Source of the DNA: Fermentibacter sp963718745 [NCBI: Candidatus Fermentibacterota bacterium]
GTDB taxonomy: Bacteria > Fermentibacterota > Fermentibacteria > Fermentibacterales
Reading direction: 5' to 3'
Length of the DNA stretch: 64,000 nt
Assembly: GCA_963718745.1 (NCBI GenBank)
Contig: OY970370.1
Span: 248,001-312,000, forward strand
The notes beneath the pieces are model-generated. The model was not told the origin of the DNA. It did no database searches and worked only from the letters and a program-made list of their open reading frames with translations. Below are positions 8,184-16,360 of this stretch, piece by piece; the first letter of the stretch is position 1; every line of letters begins with the position of its first letter. The translations under genes and the position numbers were made by a program.

Positions 8184-8247
8184 ACCCCCACAAGGTTTCC
8201 CTTACTAGGTCCTGAACCTAGCGCGTCTGCCATTTCGCCACTTCGGC
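8163..8247 (-). tRNA. tRNA-Leu (anticodon CAG)
   Basis: The minus strand folds as a class II tRNA: acceptor stem GCCGAAG/CTTCGGC, anticodon stem CTAGG/CCTAG around loop TTCAGGA (anticodon CAG), a long variable arm, and T arm GGGGG-TTCAAGT-CCCCC. The 3' ACCA is encoded (8163-8166). It is 85 nt long with CCA and reads CUG codons. Its 3' end overlaps the last codons of the convergent oadB-like gene. Confidence 0.95.
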
Positions 8248-8259
8248 ACCGGGCGGGAA

Positions 8260-8288
8260 ATTCTAGCCCGGCGAAGCACGGGCGTCAA
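8260..8288 (-). promoter_or_regulatory. Predicted promoter of tRNA-Leu
   Basis: On the minus strand TTGACG (8288-8283) and TAGAAT (8265-8260) are separated by exactly 17 bp. The predicted start lies a few bases before the tRNA 5' end at 8247. The site overlaps the leader of the divergent smpB gene. Confidence 0.7.
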
Positions 8289-8302
8289 TAAGCGGAGTTG
8301 CC

Positions 8303-8755
8303 TTGAAGGAAACCATCGCTCGCAACAAGAGGGCCTTCCACGACTACGAAGTGCTGGACACCGTGGAGGTCGGACTCGTCCTCAGGGGGACCGAGGCGCG
8401 GTCCATCCGGGACGGCGGCTCGGGGCTCGCGGGCTCCTATGCCTCGTTCGACGACAGGAGCCAGCTCTGGGTGATCGGGATGCATGTACCCGAGTACCAC
8501 CAGGCAAGCGAGAACCATCCTCCCAACAGACGCCGCAAGCTCCTGGCCCACAGGCGCGAACTCGACCGTCTGAAGCGGAAGATCGAAGAGAAGGGCCTGA
8601 CCCTGATCCCGCTGGATCTCCACTATTCCAACGGGATCGTGAAGATGCTCCTCGGGATCTGCAGGGGCAAGAAGGAGCACGACAGGCGGGAGGACATAGC
8701 CAAGCGCGACGACCAGAGACGCATGGACGCGGCGATGAAGGCCAGGCGTGGCTGA
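8303..8755 (+). CDS. smpB: SsrA-binding protein SmpB
   Basis: This 150-residue partner of tmRNA brings it to stalled ribosomes (trans-translation). The start is a TTG with AGCGGAG about 6 bp upstream, giving MKETIARNKRAFHDYEV. Family marks are the early N-x-x-A-x-H-x-Y, GxxLxGTEaKSiR (here GLVLRGTEARSIR), the N-H-x-P-x-R-x-R-K-L-L block, and the basic C-terminal tail (KKEHDRRE...KRDDQRRMD). It is the first gene of a tight six-gene operon; its stop overlaps the GTG of the amidase gene. The ssrA RNA gene is not in the window. Confidence 0.93.
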   Translation: MKETIARNKRAFHDYEVLDTVEVGLVLRGTEARSIRDGGSGLAGSYASFDDRSQLWVIGMHVPEYHQASENHPPNRRRKLLAHRRELDRLKRKIEEKGLTLIPLDLHYSNGIVKMLLGICRGKKEHDRREDIAKRDDQRRMDAAMKARRG

Positions 8756-9890
8756 GCTCCTCCTCGTCCTCCTGACCCTTTCTTCCGCCCAGACTTCGCG
8801 CGTCGTGCCGAGAGCCGACGGAGCTCTCCTCGAAGTGACGTCCGACTCCGCGCTCGTCCCGGAACTGACCGCATCCGGTCGTTCCGTGCTTGTCGTGACG
8901 GGATTCCCATTCCCGCCCCCGCCTCCTCCCGGATCCCTCTGGATCGAGAGTATCGCAGTATCGGGGGACGGGATGACCCTGTCCGCCACAGGCTCGGACC
9001 TGGTATCCTCGGTGGACTGGGCCCTCAGTGCCGACAGCACTACGCTCCTCGTGTTCTTCAGATCCCGGGAGACATTCCGGCTCCCTTCCCTGTCATGGCT
9101 GGGACCTCCCTTCGAACCCGCCCCCCCTTCGGCTTCCGCATCCTCCGACTCCATCGCGATCGCCGCCCTGTCGTCCGGGTTGCCGGCCCCCTGGCTGGAG
9201 CATTTCGACTGCATCGTGCTGGACCCCGGGCACGGCGGGAGGGATCCTGGTGCAGTAGGGGCCGGAGGATCGGCCGAGAAGGACCGCAATCTGGAGATAG
9301 CACTTCTCGTCAGGGACCTCCTGTCCGTCAGCATGCCCTCCGTACGGGTCGTCATGACGAGGGAGGATGACAGGTACGTGTCCCTGGGGGAGAGGACGCG
9401 CCTTGCGAACCGGGAGAAGGCGGACCTGTTCGTCAGCATCCACTGCAATGCCAGCACCAGGCGCGAAGCGGGGGGGTTCGAGACCTTCTTCCTCAGTCTC
9501 GCACGGACCGACGAAGCAAGGGCGGTCGCGGCCATGGAGAACGGGGTCGTCGAGATGGACGAGGCCGCGGAGAGCGACTCCACTGCCGGTGCCCTGTCCT
9601 TCCTCCTCGCGGACCTCGCGCAGAACCTGTACCTCAGCCAGAGCAGCGGGCTGGCGGCGCTCGTCCAGCAGAGCCTCGCACGGGAATGGATCGAAGGTTC
9701 GGACAGGGGGGTCAAGCAGGCGGGCTTCTATGTCCTCAGGGGAGCCTGGATGCCTTCCATCCTCGTAGAGGTGGCCTTCATCTCGAACCCCGGGGAGGAG
9801 CGCCTCCTGCAGGATCTGGACTTCCGCTTCGGCACCGCCTCGGCTATTGTTGCTGGAATCGAGGCATTCGCAACCGTTCGGGGGAGATGA
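8748..9890 (+). CDS. N-acetylmuramoyl-L-alanine amidase (AmiC/Amidase_3)
   Basis: This 380-residue exported zinc hydrolase cuts the amide between MurNAc and the peptide stem. It has a short signal-like start (AELLLVLLTLSSAQ), then an N-terminal region of about 150 residues resembling an AMIN-type beta domain with a proline run, then the catalytic domain. Zinc-site motifs are VLDPGHGGRDPGA (about residue 157), the SIHCNA histidine (about 229), and VEVAFISNPGEE with the catalytic Glu (about 340). The GTG start overlaps the smpB stop by 8 bp. It heads a cell-wall group with the GerMN-like and murI genes. Confidence 0.88.
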   Translation: MAELLLVLLTLSSAQTSRVVPRADGALLEVTSDSALVPELTASGRSVLVVTGFPFPPPPPPGSLWIESIAVSGDGMTLSATGSDLVSSVDWALSADSTTLLVFFRSRETFRLPSLSWLGPPFEPAPPSASASSDSIAIAALSSGLPAPWLEHFDCIVLDPGHGGRDPGAVGAGGSAEKDRNLEIALLVRDLLSVSMPSVRVVMTREDDRYVSLGERTRLANREKADLFVSIHCNASTRREAGGFETFFLSLARTDEARAVAAMENGVVEMDEAAESDSTAGALSFLLADLAQNLYLSQSSGLAALVQQSLAREWIEGSDRGVKQAGFYVLRGAWMPSILVEVAFISNPGEERLLQDLDFRFGTASAIVAGIEAFATVRGR

Positions 9891-9891
9891 T

Positions 9892-10509
9892 TTGACCAAG
9901 CCCGGGTTGAGCAGGGACCCCCTCGTCAGGGGGATCATACTGGAACTGTGCGCCATAGCGGTGCTGTCGCTGATCCTGCTCGTCGGGCTCCGGCTCGCGA
10001 ACAGCAGGATGGGCCTTTCCGAGGCTGAGGCCGATCAGGAGGCGCTCGAAGGCGACATCCCCACGAGCGACTCCCTCGTCGTGCCCGACCTCGGAGGAAT
10101 CGATTCGGCCCGGACCCAGACCGTGGCGGAGGGACCGGAAGCATCCTGGCCGGTCACTCCGTGCTCCCTCTTCGTTTCAGGGACGTCCGACGCAGTCTCC
10201 GCGGAACTCCCGGAAGCCTCCAACCAGGAGGACATCGCTCTCGAGACGATGCTCCTCGTCGAAGCATGGGCCGGGCTCGCAGGCCTGGAGGAGACGCAGA
10301 TCGACCGCATCTACACATTCCGGAGGAGCGATACGCTCTATGTGGACCTGCCCAGGAGCTTCGACCCGGAAGGTCTCGCCAGGACGGTCGAGGGGCGTTT
10401 CGTGAACTACACCAGGCTCGTTCCGCTCGTCTCAGGCGCGACAATGGACGGATTCCAGGACGGTCTGCCCCTGCGCGGCGTCCCGAGCGACCCCGGGCAT
10501 GGACTCTAG
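9892..10509 (+). CDS. Membrane-anchored protein, GerMN-like
   Basis: This 205-residue protein has one N-terminal membrane segment (IILELCAIAVLSLILLVGL), then an acidic linker, then a globular domain. In that domain a helix (LETMLLVEAWAGL) precedes RSDTLYVDLPRSF. This pattern of helix then xxTLYVDLxxxF resembles GerMN/sporulation domains, and the place between amidase and rph-rdgB is where many Gram-negatives keep a GerMN gene. The resemblance is weak, so the name is an inference. The start is taken as TTG at 9892, one base after the amidase stop, with GGGGGAG upstream; no ATG fits. The stop overlaps the murI start by 11 bp. Confidence 0.6.
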   Translation: MTKPGLSRDPLVRGIILELCAIAVLSLILLVGLRLANSRMGLSEAEADQEALEGDIPTSDSLVVPDLGGIDSARTQTVAEGPEASWPVTPCSLFVSGTSDAVSAELPEASNQEDIALETMLLVEAWAGLAGLEETQIDRIYTFRRSDTLYVDLPRSFDPEGLARTVEGRFVNYTRLVPLVSGATMDGFQDGLPLRGVPSDPGHGL

Positions 10510-11314
10510 ACCGGCGATCGGAGTTTTCGACTCCGGCATCGGCGGACTAACCGTGGTGAGGGAGCTCATGCGCCAGCTCCCCGGAGAGTCCGTGATCTAC
10601 TTCGGCGACACGGCACGCGTCCCGTACGGCTCCAAATCCCCGGAGACCGTGATCCGCTTCTCGCTCGAGGATTCCGCATTCCTGCTCCGTAAGGGCGTCA
10701 AACTCCTTGTCGCTGCTTGCAATACGGCCTCCTCGGTCAGCATGCCCGCATTGAGGGAGTTCAGCTCGGTTCCGGTCATCGGAGTGATCGAGCCCGGGGC
10801 CGCTGCCGCCGCAAGGGCGACGAGGAACGGAATCGTCGGAGTGATCGGGACGAACGGGACCATTTCCAGCGGCGCCTATCAGAAAGCTCTCAGGAAGGCC
10901 GGCGGGATCAACGCCGTGATCGCCCAGCCCTGCCCGCTGCTCGTCCCGCTCGTGGAGGAGGGCTGGCTCGACCACAGGATCACCACTGCCGTGGTGGAGG
11001 AGTACATGGCGCCACTGATGCGCGAGAGGATCGACACCCTCGTCCTGGGCTGCACCCACTACCCTCTCCTGAAGCCGGTCTTCGGAAGAGTCCTGGGTCC
11101 GGGCGTGACCCTGGTGGATTCAGCGGAGGCAACAGCCTCCGTCGTCCGTGACATAATCGGCGCGCAGGATCCCGCAGATCAGGGAGCCTCGCCGCCCGAG
11201 GCCACCCATTCATTCTACGTGAGCGACATTCCGCTCAAGTTCCAGGAGATCGCCCAGAGGTTCCTGGGTCGCTCCATACCGCTAGTCACCCAGGTGGAGG
11301 TCGGGAATGCCTGA
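10499..11314 (+). CDS. murI: Glutamate racemase
   Basis: This 271-residue enzyme interconverts L- and D-glutamate for peptidoglycan. Its two catalytic cysteines are in AACNTASS and LGCTHYPLL. The N-terminus reads IGVFDSGIGGLTVVREL, and IYFGDTARVPYGSKS follows, all standard for MurI. The ATG lies inside the end of the previous gene, and the 3' end overlaps rph by 8 bp, so the operon is translationally coupled throughout. Confidence 0.95.
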   Translation: MDSRPAIGVFDSGIGGLTVVRELMRQLPGESVIYFGDTARVPYGSKSPETVIRFSLEDSAFLLRKGVKLLVAACNTASSVSMPALREFSSVPVIGVIEPGAAAAARATRNGIVGVIGTNGTISSGAYQKALRKAGGINAVIAQPCPLLVPLVEEGWLDHRITTAVVEEYMAPLMRERIDTLVLGCTHYPLLKPVFGRVLGPGVTLVDSAEATASVVRDIIGAQDPADQGASPPEATHSFYVSDIPLKFQEIAQRFLGRSIPLVTQVEVGNA

Positions 11315-12041
11315 AGGGCCAGTATCCAGACACGACGGAAGAGGCGAGAGGGATATCAGGGAGATCACCTTCGAGACGGCCTTCCAGCCCTCGCCGGACG
11401 GCAGCGTGCTTATCACCTGGGGGGAGACGCGGGTGCTCTGCTCAGCCTGCATCGAGAACAGGATCCCTCCCTTCATCGCCCCCCGGAGCGGGGGATGGGT
11501 CACGGCCGAGTACGACATGCTGCCCGGGAGCGGGAACCGCAGGGTGAGGCGCGACAGGGGAGGGGCGACCAAGGGCCGCAGCCAGGAGATCCAGAGGATC
11601 ATCGGAAGGAGCCTCAGGCAGGCCCTCGATCTCTCCAGGATGCCCGACAGGACCGTGACGATCGATTGCGACGTGCTCGTTGCGGACGGCGGGACGAGGG
11701 TCGCGGCCATCACGGGAGGCGCCGTCGCCCTGAGGCTTGCCATCAGGAGGATGCTCACCAGGGGTGACCTCGAAAACGATCCCTGGCTCGGCTTCGTCGG
11801 GGCGCTGAGCGTGGGGATGGTCGACGGCCGCGTCCTGCTCGACCTTTCCTACGAAGAGGATTCGAGGGCCGGAATGGACATGAACGTCGTCTGCACCTCC
11901 TCCGGACTCCTCGTGGAGCTCCAGGCGTCGGCCGAACACGAACCCGTAGGGATCGACACGGTTCTCGGGATGACATCGGGGGCGATCTCCTCGATCCTCG
12001 GCTACGTGATACCCGGACAGAAGCTGGCGGCCGGGGACTGA
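11307..12041 (+). CDS. rph: Ribonuclease PH
   Basis: This 244-residue phosphorolytic 3' exoribonuclease trims tRNA 3' ends. The single PH domain shows WGETRVLCSA, VTAEYDMLPGS, the Arg-rich TKGRSQEIQRIIGRSLRQ block, TIDCDVLVADGGTR, and SVGMVDGRVLLDLSYEED with its acidic catalytic residues. The length matches the family. The pairing with rdgB downstream is widely conserved in bacteria. Confidence 0.95.
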   Translation: MPEGPVSRHDGRGERDIREITFETAFQPSPDGSVLITWGETRVLCSACIENRIPPFIAPRSGGWVTAEYDMLPGSGNRRVRRDRGGATKGRSQEIQRIIGRSLRQALDLSRMPDRTVTIDCDVLVADGGTRVAAITGGAVALRLAIRRMLTRGDLENDPWLGFVGALSVGMVDGRVLLDLSYEEDSRAGMDMNVVCTSSGLLVELQASAEHEPVGIDTVLGMTSGAISSILGYVIPGQKLAAGD

Positions 12042-12643
12042 TGGATCTCGTCCTTGCTTCCGGGAATCCCGACAAACTCACCGAGGTGAGAGCGATCTTC
12101 GCAGGGGACGGTACGAGGATAATCCCGGTCACCGACATCGTTTCAGACTGGAACTGCGAGGAGACCGGGGAGTCCATAGAGGAGAACGCTCGTCTGAAGG
12201 CCCTGACGGCCGCCAGGGCGACATCCATGCCCTCCATCGCCGATGACACGGGTCTGTTCGTCTCCGCCCTCGGGGGTGCGCCGGGGGTGTACTCGGCAAG
12301 ATATGCCGGATCGGCTGCAAGCTATTCCGACAACGTCCAGAAGCTGATACGCGTCCTGACATGGGAGCGGGGGGAGTCGAGGTCGGCTGTCTTCAGGACG
12401 GCTGCAGCCTATGCCGATCCGTCGGGTGCGGTCGTCGTAGCGCTGGGGGAGGTGCCGGGCCTGATACTCGACGAGCCCAGGGGCGGCATGGGATTCGGAT
12501 ACGATCCCGTCTTCTTCGTCACCGCCCTGGGCTGCACCTACTCCGAATGCGCCCCGGAGGTCAAGAACCTCCACAGCCACAGAGCCCGAGCCTTCACGGC
12601 CCTGAGGGATGCCATCCCGGATCCCTGCCGGACCGCCGTGTGA
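12041..12643 (+). CDS. rdgB: XTP/dITP diphosphatase (HAM1/RdgB)
   Basis: This 200-residue enzyme hydrolyses non-canonical purine nucleoside triphosphates such as dITP and XTP to monophosphates. Family motifs are LASGNPDKLTE at the start, SIADDTGLFVSALGGAPGVY, SARYAG and GFGYDPVFF. The start overlaps the rph stop as TGATG. It is the last gene of the smpB operon; 61 bp separate it from the convergent cyclic-nucleotide-sensor gene. Confidence 0.95.
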   Translation: MDLVLASGNPDKLTEVRAIFAGDGTRIIPVTDIVSDWNCEETGESIEENARLKALTAARATSMPSIADDTGLFVSALGGAPGVYSARYAGSAASYSDNVQKLIRVLTWERGESRSAVFRTAAAYADPSGAVVVALGEVPGLILDEPRGGMGFGYDPVFFVTALGCTYSECAPEVKNLHSHRARAFTALRDAIPDPCRTAV

Positions 12644-12704
12644 TCGGACCGGAGCGGTTCGGGCCGGGAACGTCCTGAACCTGGAACAGGCATCATCGGC
12701 AGGG

Positions 12705-13244
12705 TCAGAACTCCAGAGCCGATTCGCTCGAACCCGGTGACAGTTCCATGTGGACGGCCCGGTGCATCTCCGCAGCGAGCTGGTGCATCTCGTCGCAGGA
12801 AGCTTCGCTTTCCTCGAAGGCCAGTATCGAGAGCGCCTCGTCGGCCTTCCTGAGCCTGGCCGACACGATCGAGGCAAGGCTGAAGAGCAGCCTCGAGGCG
12901 GTGTAGGGGTTCTTGAGGAGCAGCCGGGGGAAGTCCGAACGCTGGAAGCGCAGGAGTATCCCGTCGCTCTGGGAACGGACGCAGGCGGACCTGGGGGATC
13001 CGTCGAGGAACGAGAGTTCTCCGAAGACATCCCCCTTGTTCAGGAGCGCGAGCACGAAATCCTCTCCCGAAGTCTCCTCGTAGACTTTGAATACACCTGA
13101 GTCCACGACGTAGAGGTCGCCCCCGCCTTCACCCTTCCTGAGCACGGCAGTGCCGGCCGGGGACTCCACCCTGGTGCATTCCGCGAGGATCTCCTCCTCC
13201 TCGGATGTGCTGAGCTGAGGGAACACCCTCTTCCTGTCGGTCAT
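12705..13244 (-). CDS. Cyclic-nucleotide-binding-domain protein without HTH (copy 2)
   Basis: This 179-residue protein has a CRP-type beta-barrel: GTAVLRKGEGGGDLYVVDSG, then GDVFGELSFLDGSPRSA, the phosphate-binding cassette with its Glu and Arg. The C-terminal 60 residues are helical (SARLRKADEALSILAFEESEASCDEMHQLAAEM) and show no helix-turn-helix, so it is probably not a transcription factor. It lies 16 bp downstream of a paralog (13261-13791) with almost the same cassette and is co-transcribed with it. What it controls is not visible. Confidence 0.75.
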   Translation of the reverse strand: MTDRKRVFPQLSTSEEEEILAECTRVESPAGTAVLRKGEGGGDLYVVDSGVFKVYEETSGEDFVLALLNKGDVFGELSFLDGSPRSACVRSQSDGILLRFQRSDFPRLLLKNPYTASRLLFSLASIVSARLRKADEALSILAFEESEASCDEMHQLAAEMHRAVHMELSPGSSESALEF

Positions 13245-13260
13245 TTCAAACCCCCGGTGA

Positions 13261-13791
13261 CTAGAGCAGATCGCTTCCCGCGAGCCCCGCGGTCTGTGAA
13301 CGCGCTGAACTCCTTATACCCGAGATGAGGCGCCTCAATTCGGAGAGCTCCCTGTTGTCGCGCTCCCTTGCCATGCCTGCCATCTTCTCGTCGACGCTCC
13401 TGAGCCTGCCGGACATCATGCGTCCGAGGAAGACCAGGATGAGGAGGCCTAGATACGGATTGACCGACTGGAGGAGCGCAAAGCTCTGCCTGCTCATCCG
13501 GAGCACCTCGGATTCCCCTTCGGAGAGAACCGTGGCGGAGCGGGGGCTGCCGTCGAGGAACGACATCTCGCCGAATACGTCACCCTCTCCGAGTTGAGCC
13601 AGGAAGAAGTCCTCCCCGGTGCGCTGGTCCGTTACCTTGAGGACTCCCCGCAGGAGAACGAAGAAATCGCTTGAAGTCTCACCCTGCTTCACCAGGATGT
13701 CACGGTCGCCGACTTTCACCAGCTCGCAGAATGACTGGAAGGAACTGCTCTCGAGTGGGTGGAAATCGCCAAACATCTCCTGGGGATTCAT
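13261..13791 (-). CDS. Cyclic-nucleotide-binding-domain protein without HTH (copy 1)
   Basis: This 176-residue paralog of the protein at 12705 has the cassette GDVFGEMSFLDGSPRSA after a barrel containing DILVKQGETSSDFFVLLRG. A hydrophobic helix (YLGLLILVFLGRMMSG) leads into a charged, probably coiled-coil tail (RSVDEKMAGMARERDNRELSE split by an arginine-rich stretch). There is no DNA-binding domain. The ATG at 13791 has GGAGG 6 bp upstream. It is first of the two-gene operon and diverges from the GNAT gene at 13884. Confidence 0.75.
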   Translation of the reverse strand: MNPQEMFGDFHPLESSSFQSFCELVKVGDRDILVKQGETSSDFFVLLRGVLKVTDQRTGEDFFLAQLGEGDVFGEMSFLDGSPRSATVLSEGESEVLRMSRQSFALLQSVNPYLGLLILVFLGRMMSGRLRSVDEKMAGMARERDNRELSELRRLISGIRSSARSQTAGLAGSDLL

Positions 13792-13883
13792 ATTTCCTCC
13801 GCTCTGATATGTGTCGTTCCGAAGATCAGTCAGATTATGGGTAAAGATCGTGCCGGGCGGAACCTCCGCCCCGGAGGTGTGGA

Positions 13884-14717
13884 TTGAGTGCTCCAGTGCT
13901 GAGGGATGTCGTACCTGCGGACATCCCGGGACTTGCCGACATCTCTAGGAACACGTGGGACGGAGATGACTATCTCGAGTCCGTCACCGCGGACTGGATC
14001 GCCGACGGCGGTTTCGTCGCCGGGGAGATCGATGGCACACTGTTCGGCTGTTACAAGATATCGACCATGCCCGGTCCCGTGGCGTGGCTCGAGGGTCTGA
14101 GGGTGCATCCTGCGTTCAGGGGGAGGGGGCTCGGCAGACTCCTCGCGGAGGATTCCTTCGCAAGAGCCCTCCGTATGCGCGAGTCCGGCGAGGTCGACCA
14201 GGTCGAGTTCGAAACGTACTACCACAATTCCGAGAGCATCGCAATTGCATCATCCAGGGGTTTCGAGATCGTGGAGAAGTTCAGCCTCCTCTTCCTCCCG
14301 GTCGATCCGGACGCAGGGGAACCCGGATCTCAGCCGGTCCCGCTCCTGGCCGGGGATCTGGTTCCATACGGCGGGAGGGTGCCTCTCGGATGGAAGGCAT
14401 TTCTGAACTCACCCCGGCTGCCCGGCCTCCTCGGGGCATCCTGCAGCACGAGGGAGTCCGATGGGCTGAGGTTCTTCTCGAAACCCGGGGGTTCGCTGTT
14501 CACCCTGTGCTCGTCATCACTGTCCGATCCGGCCGGGGCGGGCGAGGCGATAGCCCGCGAAGCGAAGGCTTCGGGCTCCGACACCGCCGAGATCATGGTC
14601 CCCGAGAGCATGCATTCCGTCCATGACGCTTTGAGAAGGGCCGGCTGGAGCTACTGGGAGGATCCCCCGGAGCCGAATGCATGGGTCTTCAGGATGAGGG
14701 ACGATCTCCGGCCCTGA
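13884..14717 (+). CDS. GNAT-family N-acetyltransferase
   Basis: This 277-residue protein has an N-terminal GNAT domain: LEGLRVHPAFRGRGLGRLL is the acetyl-CoA loop (about residues 70-88, with R-x-x-G-x-G as RGRGLG). It is followed by YYHNSESIAIASSRGFEIV, the common GNAT beta6-7 end. The C-terminal 130 residues carry no clear loop and may be a second, inactive GNAT-like domain. The start is TTG at 13884, with GGAGG 6 bp upstream; no ATG is available before the domain. Its 3' end overlaps the convergent gene at 14689 by 29 bp. Confidence 0.75.
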   Translation: MSAPVLRDVVPADIPGLADISRNTWDGDDYLESVTADWIADGGFVAGEIDGTLFGCYKISTMPGPVAWLEGLRVHPAFRGRGLGRLLAEDSFARALRMRESGEVDQVEFETYYHNSESIAIASSRGFEIVEKFSLLFLPVDPDAGEPGSQPVPLLAGDLVPYGGRVPLGWKAFLNSPRLPGLLGASCSTRESDGLRFFSKPGGSLFTLCSSSLSDPAGAGEAIAREAKASGSDTAEIMVPESMHSVHDALRRAGWSYWEDPPEPNAWVFRMRDDLRP

Positions 14718-15348
14718 TCACCAGTTCGAGGACCCCGGCTCGCCTCGAGTATCTGGCGGCCGTCAGGCTGTCCCGGGTTCCCGAACCCTCCTCCATGATC
14801 CATGTGCTTATGAGGGCGGCATTCCGCAGCTCGACCGGATGCGGGTCCGGGAGCCCCGGTGCCCGCACGGCCCTGGAGTACTCCAGGCAGGCCTGCAGCC
14901 TTTCGCGGGGCTGCCCCGTTCCGGTCCGCCATCTGATGACGACGTTCTGCCAAAGCAGATCGAGGTTGCCGGGGCAGTTCTCGATCCCCTCCTCGAGCAG
15001 CCTCAACCCCTCGGCGGTGCTGCCCAGATTGACCGCGAGCTGGTACGCCCCGTCCTGGTATGCCTGCCAGAAGTCGGGCTTCAGCCTCACTATGAGCCAT
15101 ATCTGGGGCAGATAGTCACGTATGGCGGTCCAGTCGTAGCCTTGGTAAGTCATGATGTGGTGGTAGTCATCAAGCTCCAGGTAGAGGACCTCGGCCAGTA
15201 TCAGCCTGATCTCGTCCAGTCCCCTGTCCGCCGGCTCGAGAACGCCTGCTGATCCAGCAGGCCTGATCGCCTCGAGAGGTCCTGACATGACGAGGGCGGC
15301 GACGAGGAAGATCCCTGCCGCAAGGAGGGGGAGTGCCGTCCTTGTCAC
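14689..15348 (-). CDS. Membrane-anchored TPR-like protein of the ABC module
   Basis: This 219-residue protein has an N-terminal membrane segment (ALPLLAAGIFLVAALVMSG). It is followed by a periplasmic helical region: DYHHIMTYQGYDWTAIRDYLP, then a repeat QAYQDGAYQLAVNLGSTAEGL with TPR-like spacing. Proteins of this kind are found as unnamed TPR proteins next to ABC-2 exporters. The GTG at 15348 overlaps the stop of the upstream small gene as GTGA, making it the last of four coupled genes. Confidence 0.65.
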   Translation of the reverse strand: MTRTALPLLAAGIFLVAALVMSGPLEAIRPAGSAGVLEPADRGLDEIRLILAEVLYLELDDYHHIMTYQGYDWTAIRDYLPQIWLIVRLKPDFWQAYQDGAYQLAVNLGSTAEGLRLLEEGIENCPGNLDLLWQNVVIRWRTGTGQPRERLQACLEYSRAVRAPGLPDPHPVELRNAALISTWIMEEGSGTRDSLTAARYSRRAGVLELVIRAGDRPSS

Positions 15349-15605
15349 TTCCTGCGCCTCGCTCCCGAGATCAGGAGTATGCCGCAGGCCATGCCCGAGA
15401 GCAGTGCCGAATCCCGCGCCAGGTATCGCCAGCGTTCGCGGGAGGCCCAGGGCTGGCTGAAGAACCATTCGGTCCCGTGGTTTTCCTCGCCTTCAGGGTG
15501 CATGTGGACGTCGGGCGCAAAGGTGCTCGAATCCTCGTGCCCTTCGTGCGTGTGCTCCCCGCCGCCCAGACCGAGCACGGCCGTCATCGCCAGGAGTCCG
15601 AACAT
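15345..15605 (-). CDS. Small His-rich membrane protein
   Basis: This 86-residue protein has a signal-like start (MFGLLAMTAVLGLGG), a histidine- and acid-rich middle (GEHTHEGHEDS, then VHMHPEGEENHGTE) and a C-terminal hydrophobic segment followed by RRRK. Seven histidines in about 30 residues suggest metal binding (Zn, Cu or Ni) in the periplasm; this is inference. It is coupled by ATGA to the permease before it and by GTGA to the TPR gene after it, so it belongs to the ABC module. Confidence 0.65.
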   Translation of the reverse strand: MFGLLAMTAVLGLGGGEHTHEGHEDSSTFAPDVHMHPEGEENHGTEWFFSQPWASRERWRYLARDSALLSGMACGILLISGARRRK

Positions 15606-16360
15606 CACTTGAGGTCCCTCCTGCGGAAGACGGCCAGGGCGAGCGACAGCATGAACGCCGTATAGGAGAAGCCGTACATGGAGGCCAGGAGGAAGTAGCC
15701 TGTCGGCACGGGTATCCTGTGTGCGACCGGATCCTTGATGTGGAACACGTCCATGTGTGGCAGCAGAAGCCTGAGGACCCCCATGGCGCCCTGCGCCCCC
15801 GGGACCAGGTCCGCGAACTGGCTGGCGCTCATCTGGCACAGGATGAACAGGAGCAGCGTCAGCGGAGCGTTGAGGGGCGGGGATGTCCAGAAGCTGAAGA
15901 AGAAGACCACCGCCAGGAGGAACCAGCCCTCGGCGACGAGGAGCAGGGTCGCAGGCAGGAGCGCGGCGGGGACGAAGTAACCGTTTGCCGCTAGAATCCC
16001 TGCAAGCGAGGCGCACCATGTCACCAGCGCCGCGGTCTGAACCAGGGCGGCGCCCAGGTATCGCCCCATGAGGTACTGCCCCCGGGACAGCGGAACGGCC
16101 AGCAGGGGCATGATCGTCCTGGATTCGTGATCCCTGGGGAACAGGTTGGCGGCCAGGCCGATCGCCAGAAGGAGCGAACCCATCTCTATGCCGAAGAGGC
16201 CCATGTCGAGCATGAAACGGCCCTCTCCGGTCACGTCGAACGAAGGGATGGAGCCGATCCCGGCGAGGGCTATGATGGTGACGAGCCCTATGCCCCAGAC
16301 GGTCCGCCTCCTGAACAGGCCGTGGAGGGTCATGAGGGAGAAGCTCCACACGGCGGTCAC
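15605..16360 (-). CDS. ABC-2 type permease (NosY-like)
   Basis: This 251-residue membrane protein has about six hydrophobic segments. The MPLLAVPLSRGQYLMGRYLG stretch is typical of NosY/ABC-2 permeases (P-L-S-R-x-x-Y-x-x-G-K/R). The GTG at 16360 overlaps the ATPase stop as GTGA. It works with the ATPase at 16357, probably as an exporter or membrane-assembly complex. The His-rich and TPR proteins that follow are likely accessory subunits. The cargo is unknown. Confidence 0.8.
   Translation of the reverse strand: MTAVWSFSLMTLHGLFRRRTVWGIGLVTIIALAGIGSIPSFDVTGEGRFMLDMGLFGIEMGSLLLAIGLAANLFPRDHESRTIMPLLAVPLSRGQYLMGRYLGAALVQTAALVTWCASLAGILAANGYFVPAALLPATLLLVAEGWFLLAVVFFFSFWTSPPLNAPLTLLLFILCQMSASQFADLVPGAQGAMGVLRLLLPHMDVFHIKDPVAHRIPVPTGYFLLASMYGFSYTAFMLSLALAVFRRRDLK

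Noticed and set aside
8285-9715. 476-codon open frame on the minus strand
   Set aside because: It is antisense to smpB and the amidase gene, both with intact family motifs.
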